Below are positions 17,613-27,396 of a stretch of 44,150 bases of DNA, piece after piece (position 1 is the stretch's first letter; each line of letters starts with the position of its first letter). The translations under genes and the position numbers were made by a program. A model generated the notes under the pieces. It had not been told where the DNA came from. It did not search any database and saw only the letters and a program-made list of their open reading frames with translations. This DNA is from Leptolyngbyaceae cyanobacterium CSU_1_3 (GTDB lineage: Bacteria; Cyanobacteriota; Cyanobacteriia; Leptolyngbyales; Leptolyngbyaceae): the NCBI GenBank assembly GCA_012034655.1, contig JAAUOZ010000021.1, forward strand, positions 1-44,150, read 5' to 3'.

Positions 17613-18727
17613 AAAAAATTGCTTTTATTGGAATCAATGATACGTCTCCTTGGGGAGGCAGTGAGGAACTATGGGCGCAGACTGCCATCCATATGGCAAA
17701 GGCGGGCTATAGGGTTGGCGTGAATGTCAAGGGATGGAAGTCAAAGCCAAGGCAAATCCAAGCGGTAGAAGCTGTCTGCTCAACGACTTATCGCTGGTAC
17801 GATCGCAACCTACTCGAAAAGCTTGCATTCATGGCACAGCGTGGAAAAAACTTTTACCGATGGCTCGATCGCTTTCGTCCTAATCTGGCCGTGATTAGCC
17901 AGTCCTGCAACAATGATGGACTGTTTTGGATGGAGGCTTGTTCGGAGAGAAATATTCCCTATGTGACGATCTCACAGTCAGGATCAGAAAATTATTGGTA
18001 TGGCGATGCGCTCAATCAACGACTGGCGATCGCTTATACTCAAGCCCAAAAATGCTACTTCGTTTCTCAAAGAACACTAGAACTAACGATCAAGCAAATT
18101 GCCGTAGACTTACCTCAAGCTGAGGTAGTCAGAAACCCTTTTAATGTCTCCTACAACGCAGCGCCCACCTGGAAGCCAACCGATGAAGGATTTAAACTTG
18201 CCTGTGTCGGTCGAATTAACCCAGTGAGCAAAGGGCAAGACATTCTATTTGAAGTGTTGCGTTCAGACAAATGGAAAGCTCGCCCACTCACCGTTACGCT
18301 TTTTGGCGAGGGCGGACATATTGAAACCCTGAAGCGACTCCAACAACTGTGGGGATTATCTAATATTAAGTTTGGGCAATTTAACTCAAACATTGAGGAG
18401 ATCTGGGCAGCGCATCATGGGCTAATTTTGCCTTCGAGGTACGAAGGATTACCTTTAGTAATCGTGGAGGCAATGCTTTGTGGAAGGACTTGCATCGTCA
18501 CTGATGTTGCGGGTAATACAGAGCTTGTTGACAATAATGTCAATGGGTTCGTGGCAAAAGCACCCACGGCAGAACTGTTGGATGAAGCATTGGAGCGTGC
18601 CTGGGAACAGCGAGAATCTTGGTATGAGATGGGCAAAGCCGGATCTGAGAAAGTTCGACAAGTGATTCCGCCTGACCCGATCGCTGTGTTTGCCCAAAAG
18701 CTCGAAGCCGTTTCATCATCAAGCTAG
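17609..18727 (+). CDS. GT4-family glycosyltransferase
   Basis: A 372-residue GT-B enzyme. The N-terminal domain begins IAFIGINDTSPWGGSEELW, and the C-terminal donor domain has FKLACVGRINPVSKGQD, FGEGGHI and the E-x7-E type motif PSRYEGLPLVIVEAM near residues 272-286. It overlaps the previous gene by four bases. It is a retaining transferase using a nucleotide sugar; the sugar is not predictable. This is the last gene before a 300-base gap. Confidence 0.88.
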   Translation: MKKIAFIGINDTSPWGGSEELWAQTAIHMAKAGYRVGVNVKGWKSKPRQIQAVEAVCSTTYRWYDRNLLEKLAFMAQRGKNFYRWLDRFRPNLAVISQSCNNDGLFWMEACSERNIPYVTISQSGSENYWYGDALNQRLAIAYTQAQKCYFVSQRTLELTIKQIAVDLPQAEVVRNPFNVSYNAAPTWKPTDEGFKLACVGRINPVSKGQDILFEVLRSDKWKARPLTVTLFGEGGHIETLKRLQQLWGLSNIKFGQFNSNIEEIWAAHHGLILPSRYEGLPLVIVEAMLCGRTCIVTDVAGNTELVDNNVNGFVAKAPTAELLDEALERAWEQRESWYEMGKAGSEKVRQVIPPDPIAVFAQKLEAVSSSS

Positions 18728-19028
18728 TCCAAAATTTACACACCTATTCCGTGAGATTCTGGAAAGTTAACCGTTTTTTTACTGAGAGTTGAGGTAAATG
18801 AATTTTTTTTAGAGAGATTCGAGTTTTCCCTGTATAGCTGATTGATACTCGTATGAGGAAGTAATTCAATACGATATTGTGTTTTGAGTTGAGCTTTGAA
18901 GGTCACTTTTGATCTCAGTTCTTCCTTTATCCTTACTTCTACTTGGCTCGGAGAAGGATCGATGGGAGCCGTGTGCCTTTCTCCCAAACCTATTATTTCT
19001 ACCCTGTTTTGCTGGAGGCTTCTTCTTT
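18728..19028. promoter_or_regulatory. Gap before the kds genes, likely promoter region
   Basis: About 300 AT-rich bases with a T7 run near 18774 and a T8 run near 18804, but no clear hairpin. The preceding operon ends and the next gene starts with its own GGAGG site at 19014-19018, so a promoter is probable. I cannot identify its boxes with confidence. Frames extending the downstream gene upstream to 18909 are not supported. Confidence 0.35.
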
Positions 19029-20015
19029 ATGCCATTGACTCAACCAGAGCTTCATGGGTCACATGTCCGATCGCTATTACAACTCGAAGCAGATGCAATC
19101 TCTAGAACTGCTCAGCAACTCAATCCTGAAGCGATCGAGCAAGCCGTCAATTTACTGCTCAACTGTCGTGGCAAGGTTGTCTTGTCTGGGGTTGGCAAGT
19201 CGGGAATCGTTGCCCAAAAAATTGCAGCAACCCTCAATAGCATTGGAACAATGGCAGTGTTTTTACACCCTTGCGATGCTCTGCATGGTGATTTAGGAAT
19301 TGTGAATGCTGCGGATGTTGGGATAGTTCTCAGTAACAGTGGTGAGACAGCAGAATTAGTTCAAATGATGCCACATCTCAAGCATCGCACCGTGCCGACG
19401 ATCGCAATTTTAGGAAATCTCAATTCGACTTTGGCTCAACAAGCTACCGTGACGCTCGATGCCTCGGTCGATCGAGAAGCTTGTCCCTTAAACTTAGCGC
19501 CTACTACAAGTACGACGGTTGCCCTGGCGATCGGGGATGCTTTAGCCATGAGTGTAATGCAAATCAAAGGGATTACACCAGAAGCCTTTGCGTTTAACCA
19601 TCCAGCAGGGCGGCTGGGAAAACGGCTGACGCTGACCGTGGGGGACTTGATGTGTTGCGATCGCCCTACCTTACAGCAACAATCATCGTGGTTAGAGGTA
19701 CTAGAGGCAATCAGCCAAGGGGGATTAGGAGCAGTCAATATTGTGGATGAGCAAGGTTGCCTAGTGGGATTAATCACGGATGGAGATCTGCGTCGGTGGG
19801 TGCAGAAGACAAACGCGATCGAGCTAGAGACTCTTACTGCACAAAACATCATGACTCAATCACCGATCTCAATTATGTCAAGCGTTCTAGCTTACGACGC
19901 TTTGCAGTTGATGGAAAATCGATCCTCACAAATTTCGGTGCTACCCGTTGTAGATTCAAAGCACCATTGTCTGGGGATTTTACGCTTACACGACTTATTT
20001 CAGAGTGGCTTGTAA
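19029..20015 (+). CDS. kdsD: Arabinose-5-phosphate isomerase (KdsD/KpsF type)
   Basis: It converts ribulose 5-phosphate to arabinose 5-phosphate, the first committed precursor of Kdo. The 328-residue protein has an SIS domain (VVLSGVGKSGIVAQKIA near residue 50, later LSNSGETAEL and PTTSTTVALAIGDALA) followed by two CBS domains (from about 204, GDLMCCDRP, and about 271, AQNIMTQSP). The start is set by GGAGG at 19014-19018, ten bases before the ATG; the longer frame from 18909 has no such site. Length and domain order match E. coli KdsD. It heads the kds block. Confidence 0.93.
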   Translation: MPLTQPELHGSHVRSLLQLEADAISRTAQQLNPEAIEQAVNLLLNCRGKVVLSGVGKSGIVAQKIAATLNSIGTMAVFLHPCDALHGDLGIVNAADVGIVLSNSGETAELVQMMPHLKHRTVPTIAILGNLNSTLAQQATVTLDASVDREACPLNLAPTTSTTVALAIGDALAMSVMQIKGITPEAFAFNHPAGRLGKRLTLTVGDLMCCDRPTLQQQSSWLEVLEAISQGGLGAVNIVDEQGCLVGLITDGDLRRWVQKTNAIELETLTAQNIMTQSPISIMSSVLAYDALQLMENRSSQISVLPVVDSKHHCLGILRLHDLFQSGL

Positions 20016-20132
20016 AAATAGAGAAGAAGATGTTGTGAATTGACAAGCATTGCGTATGGCAAGTAGATGGCAGAAGGATAGCACGACTTTAGGGATTGCA
20101 GCATTATCTTTTCTGATAGTTAGAGCATATCA

Positions 20133-21266
20133 ATGAATAACCGTAATACGTATGTTGAGCCTTTAGATTATCTTCGAGGATTCGCGATCGTTAGTGTTCT
20201 GATTTTTCATGCGGCTGGCTTTCTGATTCATAGAGGTCAGCTTCCGTGGGAAGGATGGTTTCGAGACTTTTCAGTGCCACGTTCAGCGCTGCTCGTTCTC
20301 CCTGCAAGTTTTGGATGGGCAGGGGTCGCCATATTTTTTGTGATCAGCGGCTTCTGTATCCACTTGAGTTTTTCTCGCAGCCGTCAACCCAATTTCTTAG
20401 GCTTTTATATTCGTCGGTTTTTCCGAATTTATCCGCCTTATCTGATTGCTCTGATTGTATTTATAGCTTTTTTACCAATGACACAAATAGAGTTTAGCTC
20501 ACCTTCGTTTGGGCTTGATCTGTTTAGTCATCTGGTGTTATTGCAGAATTTTGGCCCACACGCGCTGAGTGTCAATCCGTCGTTTTGGTCGGTCGTGATC
20601 GAAGCTCAACTTTATGTCATCTATCCTCTACTTTTGTTGCTAACTTCGCAGTTTGGTTGGAAACGAACACTGCTGGGGATCGGAATTCTGGAAGTCTTAC
20701 TAAGAACTGCGCTCGGTATAGCTGACTTTAATGCATCGTTGACATATCTTCCTGAATGGCTGACTCGTTCACCCCTGGTTTATTGGTACAGTTGGTCAAT
20801 CGGAGCATGGCTAGCAGATAACTTTCTCCAGAATAAGCCGTTGCCCTTTGCACGATCTCGACTTTCAGTATGGCTACTTTTAGCGGTAACTACTTTTTTC
20901 ATTCGACCGCTCTCAGAACTTTCCTTTCTATTTTTCGCAGTCTTTACAACCACCTGGATTGCAAAACTGTTAAGCAAGCCAAAGGTTCAATTCTCCCTTC
21001 CATCAGCTTGTTTAAAGGTTCTTCGGTATGCTGGAATCTGGAGTTACAGCCTCTACCTACTTCACCAACCTCTCATGAGCTATTTTGTTAGAACGTGTGT
21101 ACAACTGAGTCCGAGTCAACATCTACATTCGCTGATACAGTTTTTGATAGCAATACTTTCCCTAGTTTTTATTGTTCCGATCGCAGCGCTCTACTATCGC
21201 TACTGTGAGTTACCGAGTATTGCTCTTGGGAAGCGGCTGATCAGAAGATTACAGATGGCGGGATAA
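20133..21266 (+). CDS. Acyltransferase 3 family (OafA/NodX-type) membrane protein
   Basis: A 377-residue integral membrane protein with about ten hydrophobic segments. The N-terminal motif YLRGFAIVSVLIFHA carries the family's conserved RG...H residues, and FWSVVIEAQLYVIYPL carries the conserved Glu. These enzymes add acetyl or other acyl groups to exported glycans in the inner membrane. It lies between kdsD and kdsB, so the target is probably the locus glycan, with the exact sugar unknown. Confidence 0.88.
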   Translation: MNNRNTYVEPLDYLRGFAIVSVLIFHAAGFLIHRGQLPWEGWFRDFSVPRSALLVLPASFGWAGVAIFFVISGFCIHLSFSRSRQPNFLGFYIRRFFRIYPPYLIALIVFIAFLPMTQIEFSSPSFGLDLFSHLVLLQNFGPHALSVNPSFWSVVIEAQLYVIYPLLLLLTSQFGWKRTLLGIGILEVLLRTALGIADFNASLTYLPEWLTRSPLVYWYSWSIGAWLADNFLQNKPLPFARSRLSVWLLLAVTTFFIRPLSELSFLFFAVFTTTWIAKLLSKPKVQFSLPSACLKVLRYAGIWSYSLYLLHQPLMSYFVRTCVQLSPSQHLHSLIQFLIAILSLVFIVPIAALYYRYCELPSIALGKRLIRRLQMAG

Positions 21267-21308
21267 TGTCTAAGTTTTCAACTTGTAATAGATAAAGGTT
21301 GTAATCGG

Positions 21309-22030
21309 ATGAAAATTCTTGCAGTGATTCCAGCACGCTATAGCTCTCAGCGGCTACCTGGAAAGTATTGCTCAATATTGGCGATCGACCGATGGTGCAG
21401 TGGGTATATGAGGCAGCAGTTCAGTGTCCAGCGTTCTCAAAGGTAGTAGTCGCAACCGACAACGAGGAAGTAGCTGCCTGTGTTCGAGGGTTTGGCGGCG
21501 CAGTGGAGATGACATCCAGCACTCATGAAACAGGAACCGATCGGGTTGCAGAAGTTGCAGAACGCTATCCAGAAATGGATGTAGTGGTGAATGTTCAAGG
21601 AGATCAACCGTTTGTTACTTCTGACATGTTGCTGAAGTTAGTTCAGCCTTATCTTGAGGGTGAAACACCTGAGATGACAACGTTGGCAACGCCTTTGGAT
21701 CATGAGACAGGATACAGCGATCCAAATGTGGTAAAAGTATTATGCGATCGTACTCACCATGCACTGTATTTTTCCCGATCGCCGATTCCTTATTTTCGCA
21801 ATCCGGGCATCGTTCCAGTTCATCATCATCTAGGGCTGTATGCTTTTCGTTGTGATTTCTTGGTGAACTATGCTCAGCTAGTGCCTACTCCATTTGAACA
21901 ATGTGAAGCACTAGAACAATTGCGCGTCCTGGAGCATGGCTTTAAAATTCGGGTCTGTTATTCTGAAAAAATGACTCTAGAGATTAATACTCCTGAAGAC
22001 CTCAAGCTGGCCACAATGGTATTCCAGTAG
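21309..22030 (+). CDS. kdsB: 3-deoxy-manno-octulosonate cytidylyltransferase (frameshifted)
   Basis: It activates Kdo to CMP-Kdo with CTP. The N-terminus MKILAVIPARYSSQRLPGK from the ATG at 21309 carries the CTP-binding signature, but that frame diverges after GGAAAG. The main frame continues LLNIGDRPMVQWVYEAA, VVVATDNEEVA, NVQGDQPFV and FEQCEALEQLR. Adding one base around 21361-21366 joins them (GKVLLNIGD), giving about 240 residues, close to known KdsB length. The frame from 21368 alone would lack the CTP-binding signature and be inactive. The stop lies inside a tandem repeat. Confidence 0.92.
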
Positions 22031-22057
22031 CGTATTCCAGTAGGGTACTCCAGTAGG
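22019..22057. repeat. 13-bp tandem repeat, 3 copies, spanning the kdsB stop codon
   Basis: GTATTCCAGTAGC, GTATTCCAGTAGG and GTACTCCAGTAGG run end to end. The kdsB TAG (22028-22030) is in the first unit. Confidence 0.92.
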
Positions 22058-22206
22058 TTCTTTGGAGGAACAGGTAAAACAGGGCAAGAAAGCTCGAAGA
22101 AGAAAAAGAACCTTACTAGGGGTTCAATATGATAAGGTGTGGTCGCGCGAACCGATTTCGCTTCTGACCGTGCTAGCGATGTTTATTCTTTAAATCGAAC
22201 TCTACC

Positions 22207-23034
22207 ATGACAATTCAAACTCAGATTACTCCAAATCTTCTCATTGGTGATCAACATCCACTTGCACTGATCGGTGGGCCTTGTGTGATCGAGTCAGCAG
22301 ACTTCACGCTGAAAATGGCCGATGAGATTAGACAGGTCTGCGATCGCTTAGCCATCCCGTTTATCTTCAAGTCCTCATTCGACAAAGCCAATCGCACCTC
22401 GATCAACTCCTTTCGCGGTCAAGCGATCGACGAGGGCTTAGAAATTCTTCAGAAAGTCAAAGACAAGATCGGAGTTCCCGTTCTCACCGACATTCATGAA
22501 AGTTCTCAGGCTGCGATCGCGGCTCAAGTCGTCGATGTGCTGCAAATTCCCGCTTTTCTGTGTCGGCAAACTGATTTGTTAGTGGCAGCGGCAGAAACCG
22601 GACGCACCGTGAATGTCAAAAAAGGACAATTCCTTGCGCCCTGGGATATGAAAAACGTCGTTCGCAAACTCGAAATGAGTGGGGCTAAAAACATTCTCCT
22701 CACCGAGCGGGGCACAAGTTTTGGATACAATGCGCTGGTTGTTGATTATCGATCGCTGCCGCAGATGAGAGAATTTGGCTACCCGATTGTCTTTGATGCG
22801 ACTCACAGCGTTCAGATGCCCGGCGGACAAGGCGATAAATCTGGCGGACAACGGCACTTTGTGCCCACCCTGGCCAAGGCGGCAGCTGCGGTGGGAATTG
22901 ATGCGTTGTTTATGGAGGTTCACGAAGATCCAGACAATGCCCCAAGCGACGGCCCCAACATGATCCCATTAAATCAGCTAGAAGCGGTGCTGAGACCCAT
23001 TCTACAAATCAGAGCGGCGGTGTCGCAATCATGA
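22207..23034 (+). CDS. kdsA: 3-deoxy-8-phosphooctulonate synthase
   Basis: It condenses arabinose 5-phosphate with phosphoenolpyruvate to make Kdo 8-phosphate. The 275-residue protein shows the family motifs [68 protein letters not shown] and [17 protein letters not shown]. The length is normal. The next gene overlaps its stop by four bases (ATGA), so kdsA and kdsC are coupled. The 176-base gap upstream holds a small GAACC/GGGGTTC inverted repeat but no defined promoter. Confidence 0.97.
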   Translation: MTIQTQITPNLLIGDQHPLALIGGPCVIESADFTLKMADEIRQVCDRLAIPFIFKSSFDKANRTSINSFRGQAIDEGLEILQKVKDKIGVPVLTDIHESSQAAIAAQVVDVLQIPAFLCRQTDLLVAAAETGRTVNVKKGQFLAPWDMKNVVRKLEMSGAKNILLTERGTSFGYNALVVDYRSLPQMREFGYPIVFDATHSVQMPGGQGDKSGGQRHFVPTLAKAAAAVGIDALFMEVHEDPDNAPSDGPNMIPLNQLEAVLRPILQIRAAVSQS

Positions 23035-23582
23035 CAGCCCTTTCTCAAGCCGAATTTGAGTCACGGTTAGCTCAGGTTCGTTTACTTGCCCTTGATGTCG
23101 ATGGTGTTCTCACCGATGGAGGACTTTACTACACCGAAGCAGGCGAGGAACTAAAAAAGTTTAACGTCAAAGACGGCTTAGGCATTCAGCGAACCATGAG
23201 TTGCGGCGTTGAAGTTGCGATCTTTTCGGCTGGCTCATCTCCTGCCACCCTGCATCGCGCCAAACGGTTAGGAATCCAGTATGTTTACATTCGCGTTGCG
23301 GATAAGTTAGCTGCTCTAAAACAGTTGTGTGAAACGTTGAACCTATCCCTCGATCGCGTGGCTTACATGGGAGATGATCTGGTCGATATTCCGGCGATGC
23401 AGAGTGTGGGTGTCCCGATTACCGTCGCGGACGCGATGCCCGAAAATCAAGCCGTTGCAATTTACATCACTCAGAAATCCGGAGGACAGGGGGCTGTCCG
23501 CGAAGTCTGTGATCTGATTGCAAAACATCATTCGTCGTCTATTAGTCATGCCGATGCGCGTTCTCCATATCAATCAATCTGA
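23031..23582 (+). CDS. kdsC: 3-deoxy-manno-octulosonate-8-phosphatase (KdsC, HAD family)
   Basis: It removes phosphate from Kdo 8-phosphate. The 183-residue HAD protein of the C0 (capless) type has motif [12 protein letters not shown] (nucleophile and acid Asp), motif II IFSAGSS, a Lys in VADKLAAL and motif [14 protein letters not shown]. Length and motifs match KdsC. It overlaps kdsA at its start and the next glycosyltransferase by about 35 bases at its end, so this is a tight operon. Confidence 0.95.
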   Translation: MTALSQAEFESRLAQVRLLALDVDGVLTDGGLYYTEAGEELKKFNVKDGLGIQRTMSCGVEVAIFSAGSSPATLHRAKRLGIQYVYIRVADKLAALKQLCETLNLSLDRVAYMGDDLVDIPAMQSVGVPITVADAMPENQAVAIYITQKSGGQGAVREVCDLIAKHHSSSISHADARSPYQSI

Positions 23583-24774
23583 TACTTTTGGCGGGGCTGC
23601 GATCGCCGGATATCGGCTCCATCAAGGACTCTTAGACCAAGGGGTCGATTCGCGGCTGCTCGTGGGTCGGATGGAAACAACCAGCGATCGAGTTGCCGAG
23701 GTAGCCAGGGCCTCTAAGAACGAAAAACAATTGTCTCGCCTGACTCAGCGGCTCGGATTAAACCATGTCCACCTACTTTCGACCCCTCATCTGAAGCATC
23801 ACTCATTCTACCAATCTGCTGATCTTCTCAACTTTCACAACTTACATACAGGTTACTTCAACTACTTAGCCATTGCTGAGTTAGTTCAAACTAAGCCTGC
23901 CTTCGTCACCATGCACGACATGTGGTGGCTAACAGGCCATTGCGCCTTTAGCTATGGCTGCGATCGTTGGAAGATAGGCTGTGGAAACTGCCCAGATCTG
24001 AGTATCTTTCCGCCCGTGCGTCGAGATAGTACCCGATGGGAATGGAGATTGAAAGATTGGGTTTACGATCGAGCGAAACTTACGTTTATTGCACCGAGTC
24101 GATGGCTCGCCGATTTGACGAAACAGCGTTTTCTCGATCGGTTTCCAACTCATCACATTCCCTATGGGATTGATTTAGAAACCTATCAACCCCTCGACAT
24201 GGCTCAATGCCGGGATCAATTAAAGATTCCACAATCCAAAAAAGTTCTGCTATTTGTCGCCCATGATCTCAAAGAGCGTCGGAAGGGGGGCGATTTGTTT
24301 TTAGCCGCATTGCAACAACTACCCGCGTCGCTTAAAGCAGAGATTGTGATATTGACGCTGGGAGAAGGCGATCCAACTCTAGCCGAGAAAGTTGGTATTC
24401 AAGCCATGAATCTTGGCTTTGTGCGAGATGATGCTCTTAAGGCAATCGCTTATTCAGCATCCGATTTGTTTGTGTTTCCAACCCGGGCTGACAACTTACC
24501 CCTGGTCTTACAGGAAAGTATGGCTTGTGGAACACCCATGGTTTCTTGCGATGTCGGTGGTGTTTCAGATCTGGTTCGTCCGGGTGTCACCGGATATCTT
24601 GCGAAAACAGAAGATATTGAGGATCTGAGCAACGGGATCAAGACATTACTGGCTGATGAAGAACTTCGTCAGAAAATGCGGGAAAACTGTCGATCGATCG
24701 CGGTTTCAGAATATTCGCTCTCGCTCCAAGCGCAGCGATATACCGAACTCTATCAGCAAGTCTTACACCCTTAA
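23548..24774 (+). CDS. GT4-family glycosyltransferase
   Basis: A 408-residue GT-B enzyme from the ATG at 23548 (an ATG at 23554 is equally possible; the frame from 23518 is less likely). It begins [20 protein letters not shown], a WcaC/WcaL-like pattern, and has MHDMWWLTGHC in the N-terminal domain, then a Cys-rich YGCDRWKIGCGNCPD stretch. The donor domain carries LLFVAHDLKERRKGG and PTRADNLPLVLQESMACG near residue 311. It overlaps kdsC and was probably co-translated with it. The sugar is unknown. Confidence 0.88.
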   Translation: MPMRVLHINQSDTFGGAAIAGYRLHQGLLDQGVDSRLLVGRMETTSDRVAEVARASKNEKQLSRLTQRLGLNHVHLLSTPHLKHHSFYQSADLLNFHNLHTGYFNYLAIAELVQTKPAFVTMHDMWWLTGHCAFSYGCDRWKIGCGNCPDLSIFPPVRRDSTRWEWRLKDWVYDRAKLTFIAPSRWLADLTKQRFLDRFPTHHIPYGIDLETYQPLDMAQCRDQLKIPQSKKVLLFVAHDLKERRKGGDLFLAALQQLPASLKAEIVILTLGEGDPTLAEKVGIQAMNLGFVRDDALKAIAYSASDLFVFPTRADNLPLVLQESMACGTPMVSCDVGGVSDLVRPGVTGYLAKTEDIEDLSNGIKTLLADEELRQKMRENCRSIAVSEYSLSLQAQRYTELYQQVLHP

Positions 24775-24780
24775 TTTTGT

Positions 24781-25362
24781 ATGAGTGATAGCATCCCTGT
24801 CAGACAGCCCTCGACGGTCTCCCTGCCCTCAAAACGGTATCTCTACGATTCGTTGAAATTTAGCCTATTGCAGTGGGTTGGCAAGCTACCTTCTCAACTG
24901 CTGAGGCAATTTCTGTACACAAAGCTGTATCGCTTAACGATCGGTGAAGGCTCGGTGATTTATAACAGTTGCCATCTTCGTGCGCCAGAGAAAACCACGA
25001 TCGGAAGCCACACCAGCATCGGCGATCAATGTGTTCTAGATGGGCGAGGTGGATTGACGATCGGAAACTCTGTGAATCTTTCAACCGCCGCTTGGATTTG
25101 GACAGCACAGCATGACTTAAATGACTCAGGATTTGCGGGGGTGTCAGCTCCTGTGGTGATTGAAGATTACGCTTGGATTAGTTCGCGGGCAACAATCTTA
25201 CCGGGTGTGACGATCGGGCGTGGGGCAGTTGTGGCAGCAGGCGCAGTGGTGACAAAATCAGTTGCACCGTTTGAAATTGTGGGTGGAGTGCCTGCAAAGA
25301 AAATTGGAGAGCGCAATCGCGACCTTGATTATCAACTCAGTTCTTGTATTGCATTTTGGTGA
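24781..25362 (+). CDS. Left-handed beta-helix (hexapeptide) O-acetyltransferase
   Basis: A 193-residue protein related to WcaF/maltose O-acetyltransferase enzymes. Hexapeptide repeats run from about residue 55 (IGEGSVIY, IGSHTSIGDQC, LTIGNSVNLS) and again at about 125-165 (YAWISSRATILPGVTIGRGA). The AQHD histidine near residue 112 is the likely catalytic base. It is probably cytosolic, using acetyl-CoA to acetylate a sugar intermediate or lipid-linked unit. The stop codon lies in a 15-bp tandem repeat. Confidence 0.88.
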   Translation: MSDSIPVRQPSTVSLPSKRYLYDSLKFSLLQWVGKLPSQLLRQFLYTKLYRLTIGEGSVIYNSCHLRAPEKTTIGSHTSIGDQCVLDGRGGLTIGNSVNLSTAAWIWTAQHDLNDSGFAGVSAPVVIEDYAWISSRATILPGVTIGRGAVVAAGAVVTKSVAPFEIVGGVPAKKIGERNRDLDYQLSSCIAFW

Positions 25363-25403
25363 TTTATTTTGAAGTGATTTATTTTGAAGTGATTTATTTT
25401 GAA
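25359..25403. repeat. 15-bp tandem repeat, 3 exact copies, spanning a stop codon
   Basis: The unit GTGATTTATTTTGAA occurs at 25359, 25374 and 25389. The acetyltransferase TGA (25360-25362) lies in the first unit and recurs in frame in the others. The last copy ends four bases before the next gene's ATG. Confidence 0.95.
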
Positions 25404-25407
25404 CCGT

Positions 25408-26235
25408 ATGATTAGTGTGATTACTCCAGTTTACAACGGTGAGCAGTATATCGAATCTTGCTTGCAAACCGTGATTCAGCAAAACTGTCTAGAGGTCGAG
25501 CATCTGATCATAGATGGGGGATCAGGCGATCGTACGATCGAGATTGTGAAGCAATATGCTGAGAAATATCCTCATCTAAGGTGGATCTCTGAAAAAGATC
25601 GCGGTCAATCTGATGCCATGAACAAAGGAATCAGATTGGCGAAAGGTGAAATCATTGGATTCTTGAATGCTGATGATTATTATGAATCCAATACTCTGAA
25701 TCAAGTCATAGAAATTTTCAAGACCTTGCCGATTCCGAGCTTTGTCGTTGGAAATTGTAATGTTTGGGATGATAACGGCAATCTGAAGAAATACAATCGC
25801 CCTAAAAATTTGAGCTTTACTGCGCTCTTACTGGGGGCCAACATTAATCCTCATCCTGTCAACCCTTCTGCCTACTTCTATCACACCTCTCTTCACCGCA
25901 CGATCGGAGAATATAGAGTTGATGAACATTTCGCACTAGATGTGGATTTTATTTTGCGAGCAGTTCAAGTTGCGACTGTTAAACACATCGATAGAACCTG
26001 GGGAAACTATCGCGAAATTGCAGGCACAAAAACCGTCACTGATTGGCAAAGTGGGCAGGGTGCTGCGAGATCGGCAGCCTTACTCAAACAGTACCGCGAT
26101 CAGCTTCCCATGCTCACTCGAACCCAGAACACTCTTCTCTACACTGTTCTCAATACAGCTTATAACGCAACACAATTGTTCAAACGCGGAATCGGAAAGG
26201 TTGCTCGATCGCTCTCTATCCTCCCTCAGCCCTAG
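25408..26235 (+). CDS. GT2-family glycosyltransferase
   Basis: A 275-residue GT-A enzyme of the WcaA/colanic-acid type. It has ISVITPVYNGEQYIESCL, a second acidic motif LIIDGGSGDRT, SEKDRGQSDAMNKGI and the DxD-like GFLNADDYYESNTL, the classic pattern of inverting GT2 transferases. The ATG at 25408 follows the repeat; the TTG at 25399 is an unlikely start. The closest relative in the window is the GT2 at 41168 (shared DRGxxDAMNKGI pattern). The sugar is unknown. Confidence 0.9.
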   Translation: MISVITPVYNGEQYIESCLQTVIQQNCLEVEHLIIDGGSGDRTIEIVKQYAEKYPHLRWISEKDRGQSDAMNKGIRLAKGEIIGFLNADDYYESNTLNQVIEIFKTLPIPSFVVGNCNVWDDNGNLKKYNRPKNLSFTALLLGANINPHPVNPSAYFYHTSLHRTIGEYRVDEHFALDVDFILRAVQVATVKHIDRTWGNYREIAGTKTVTDWQSGQGAARSAALLKQYRDQLPMLTRTQNTLLYTVLNTAYNATQLFKRGIGKVARSLSILPQP

Positions 26236-26239
26236 TGAT

Positions 26240-27396
26240 ATGAAAGTCGGATATCTACACATCGGTGAGCCAGAACATGGAATTGCACGTTATGGGCGAT
26301 ATTTGGCAAATGAAGCCAGAACTCGTCCTGAGCTAACTGTGATCGAGGCAACGGTTCTATTAACTGGAGAAGCAACGGTCGATCACCAAACCTCCAGGCT
26401 GCTGCAATCAGTCTTTCTCAGGCAGATATTGTCCATTTTCAGCACAACCCATCGATCTGGGGAGGCAAAAAGCAGCTTCAAAACCTCAACGCTTTTCTAG
26501 ATACTTGCACTCGTCCCAAGATCGTGACGCTGCATGATCTATTTTACCCTTTGCATAGCTCATTGATGCTTCAGCAAATCCTACAGGGCAAGCAGTCTTT
26601 TTGGAACCTTTCAGGCTGTCTCAAGACCTTTGCAAGAGAACAGCTATCCCCCAACTTTCAAGCATTGCGTCGAGTGTTCGATCGCTGTCAAATTGCTTTT
26701 GTCTGTACCCAGGAAGAATTCAAGCGACTGGATGGACACACCTCATCAAGCAAAGTAAAAATAGTTCCTCATTTTGTAGAGTCACGCACTCTGAGCCTCG
26801 CGCCAGAAGCGGCCCGCAAGCGATTGAACCTAGATGAAAAGATTGTGATCACACTCTTGGGATTTATTTATCGCGGCAAAGGTCATGACCTGCTCATAAA
26901 AGCCTTGGCAAACCTACCCACAAACTATCAAGCTGTCTTTGCAGGAGGACTGGGACACGAAAGCTTTCTACAAGAAGTCATGAACCTGGCTAAAACGCTT
27001 GGAGTAGACGATCGCGTTCGGGTCACGGGCTATCTTTCTGAAGCTGATCAAGAACTATATCTCGCTGCGACGCATCTTGCAGTTTGTCCCTTTGAGAAAA
27101 CATCTGCATCCGGTTCTCTTTGCACCTGGATTTCGGCAAATAAGACAATTATGGCGTTTGATTTACCCCAGATTGCGGAGTACAACAGGTTGCAGCCCAA
27201 TGCCATTCTGACATTTTCTCCTTATACGTCTGAAGCTCTGGCAGCATCCATTCAACAAGCAATTTCACAGGCGGAGGATACCCGATCGATTGCCCAGCTT
27301 CATCGACAACTTGAGATACCTGCGGTCTTTGATCAACATCTCCAGCACTACACTACTGTGTCAAAACCTGTATCAGTTGGAACGGATCTTCATTGA
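26240..27396 (+). CDS. GT4-like glycosyltransferase (frameshifted)
   Basis: From the ATG at 26240 the frame reads MKVGYLHIGEPEHGIARYGR, a GT4 N-terminus, then goes out of phase after ATVDHQ. Adding one A to the short run at about 26388-26391 gives NLQAAAISLSQADIVHFQHN and joins the frame that continues with VTLHDLFYPL, VKIVPHFVESR, ITLLGFIYRGKGHDLLIKAL and VRVTGYLSEADQELYLAATH, for about 385 residues. The C-terminal half keeps the donor-domain layout but with a weak E-x7-E motif (FEKTSASGSL). Its stop overlaps the next ATG (TGATG). Confidence 0.75.
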
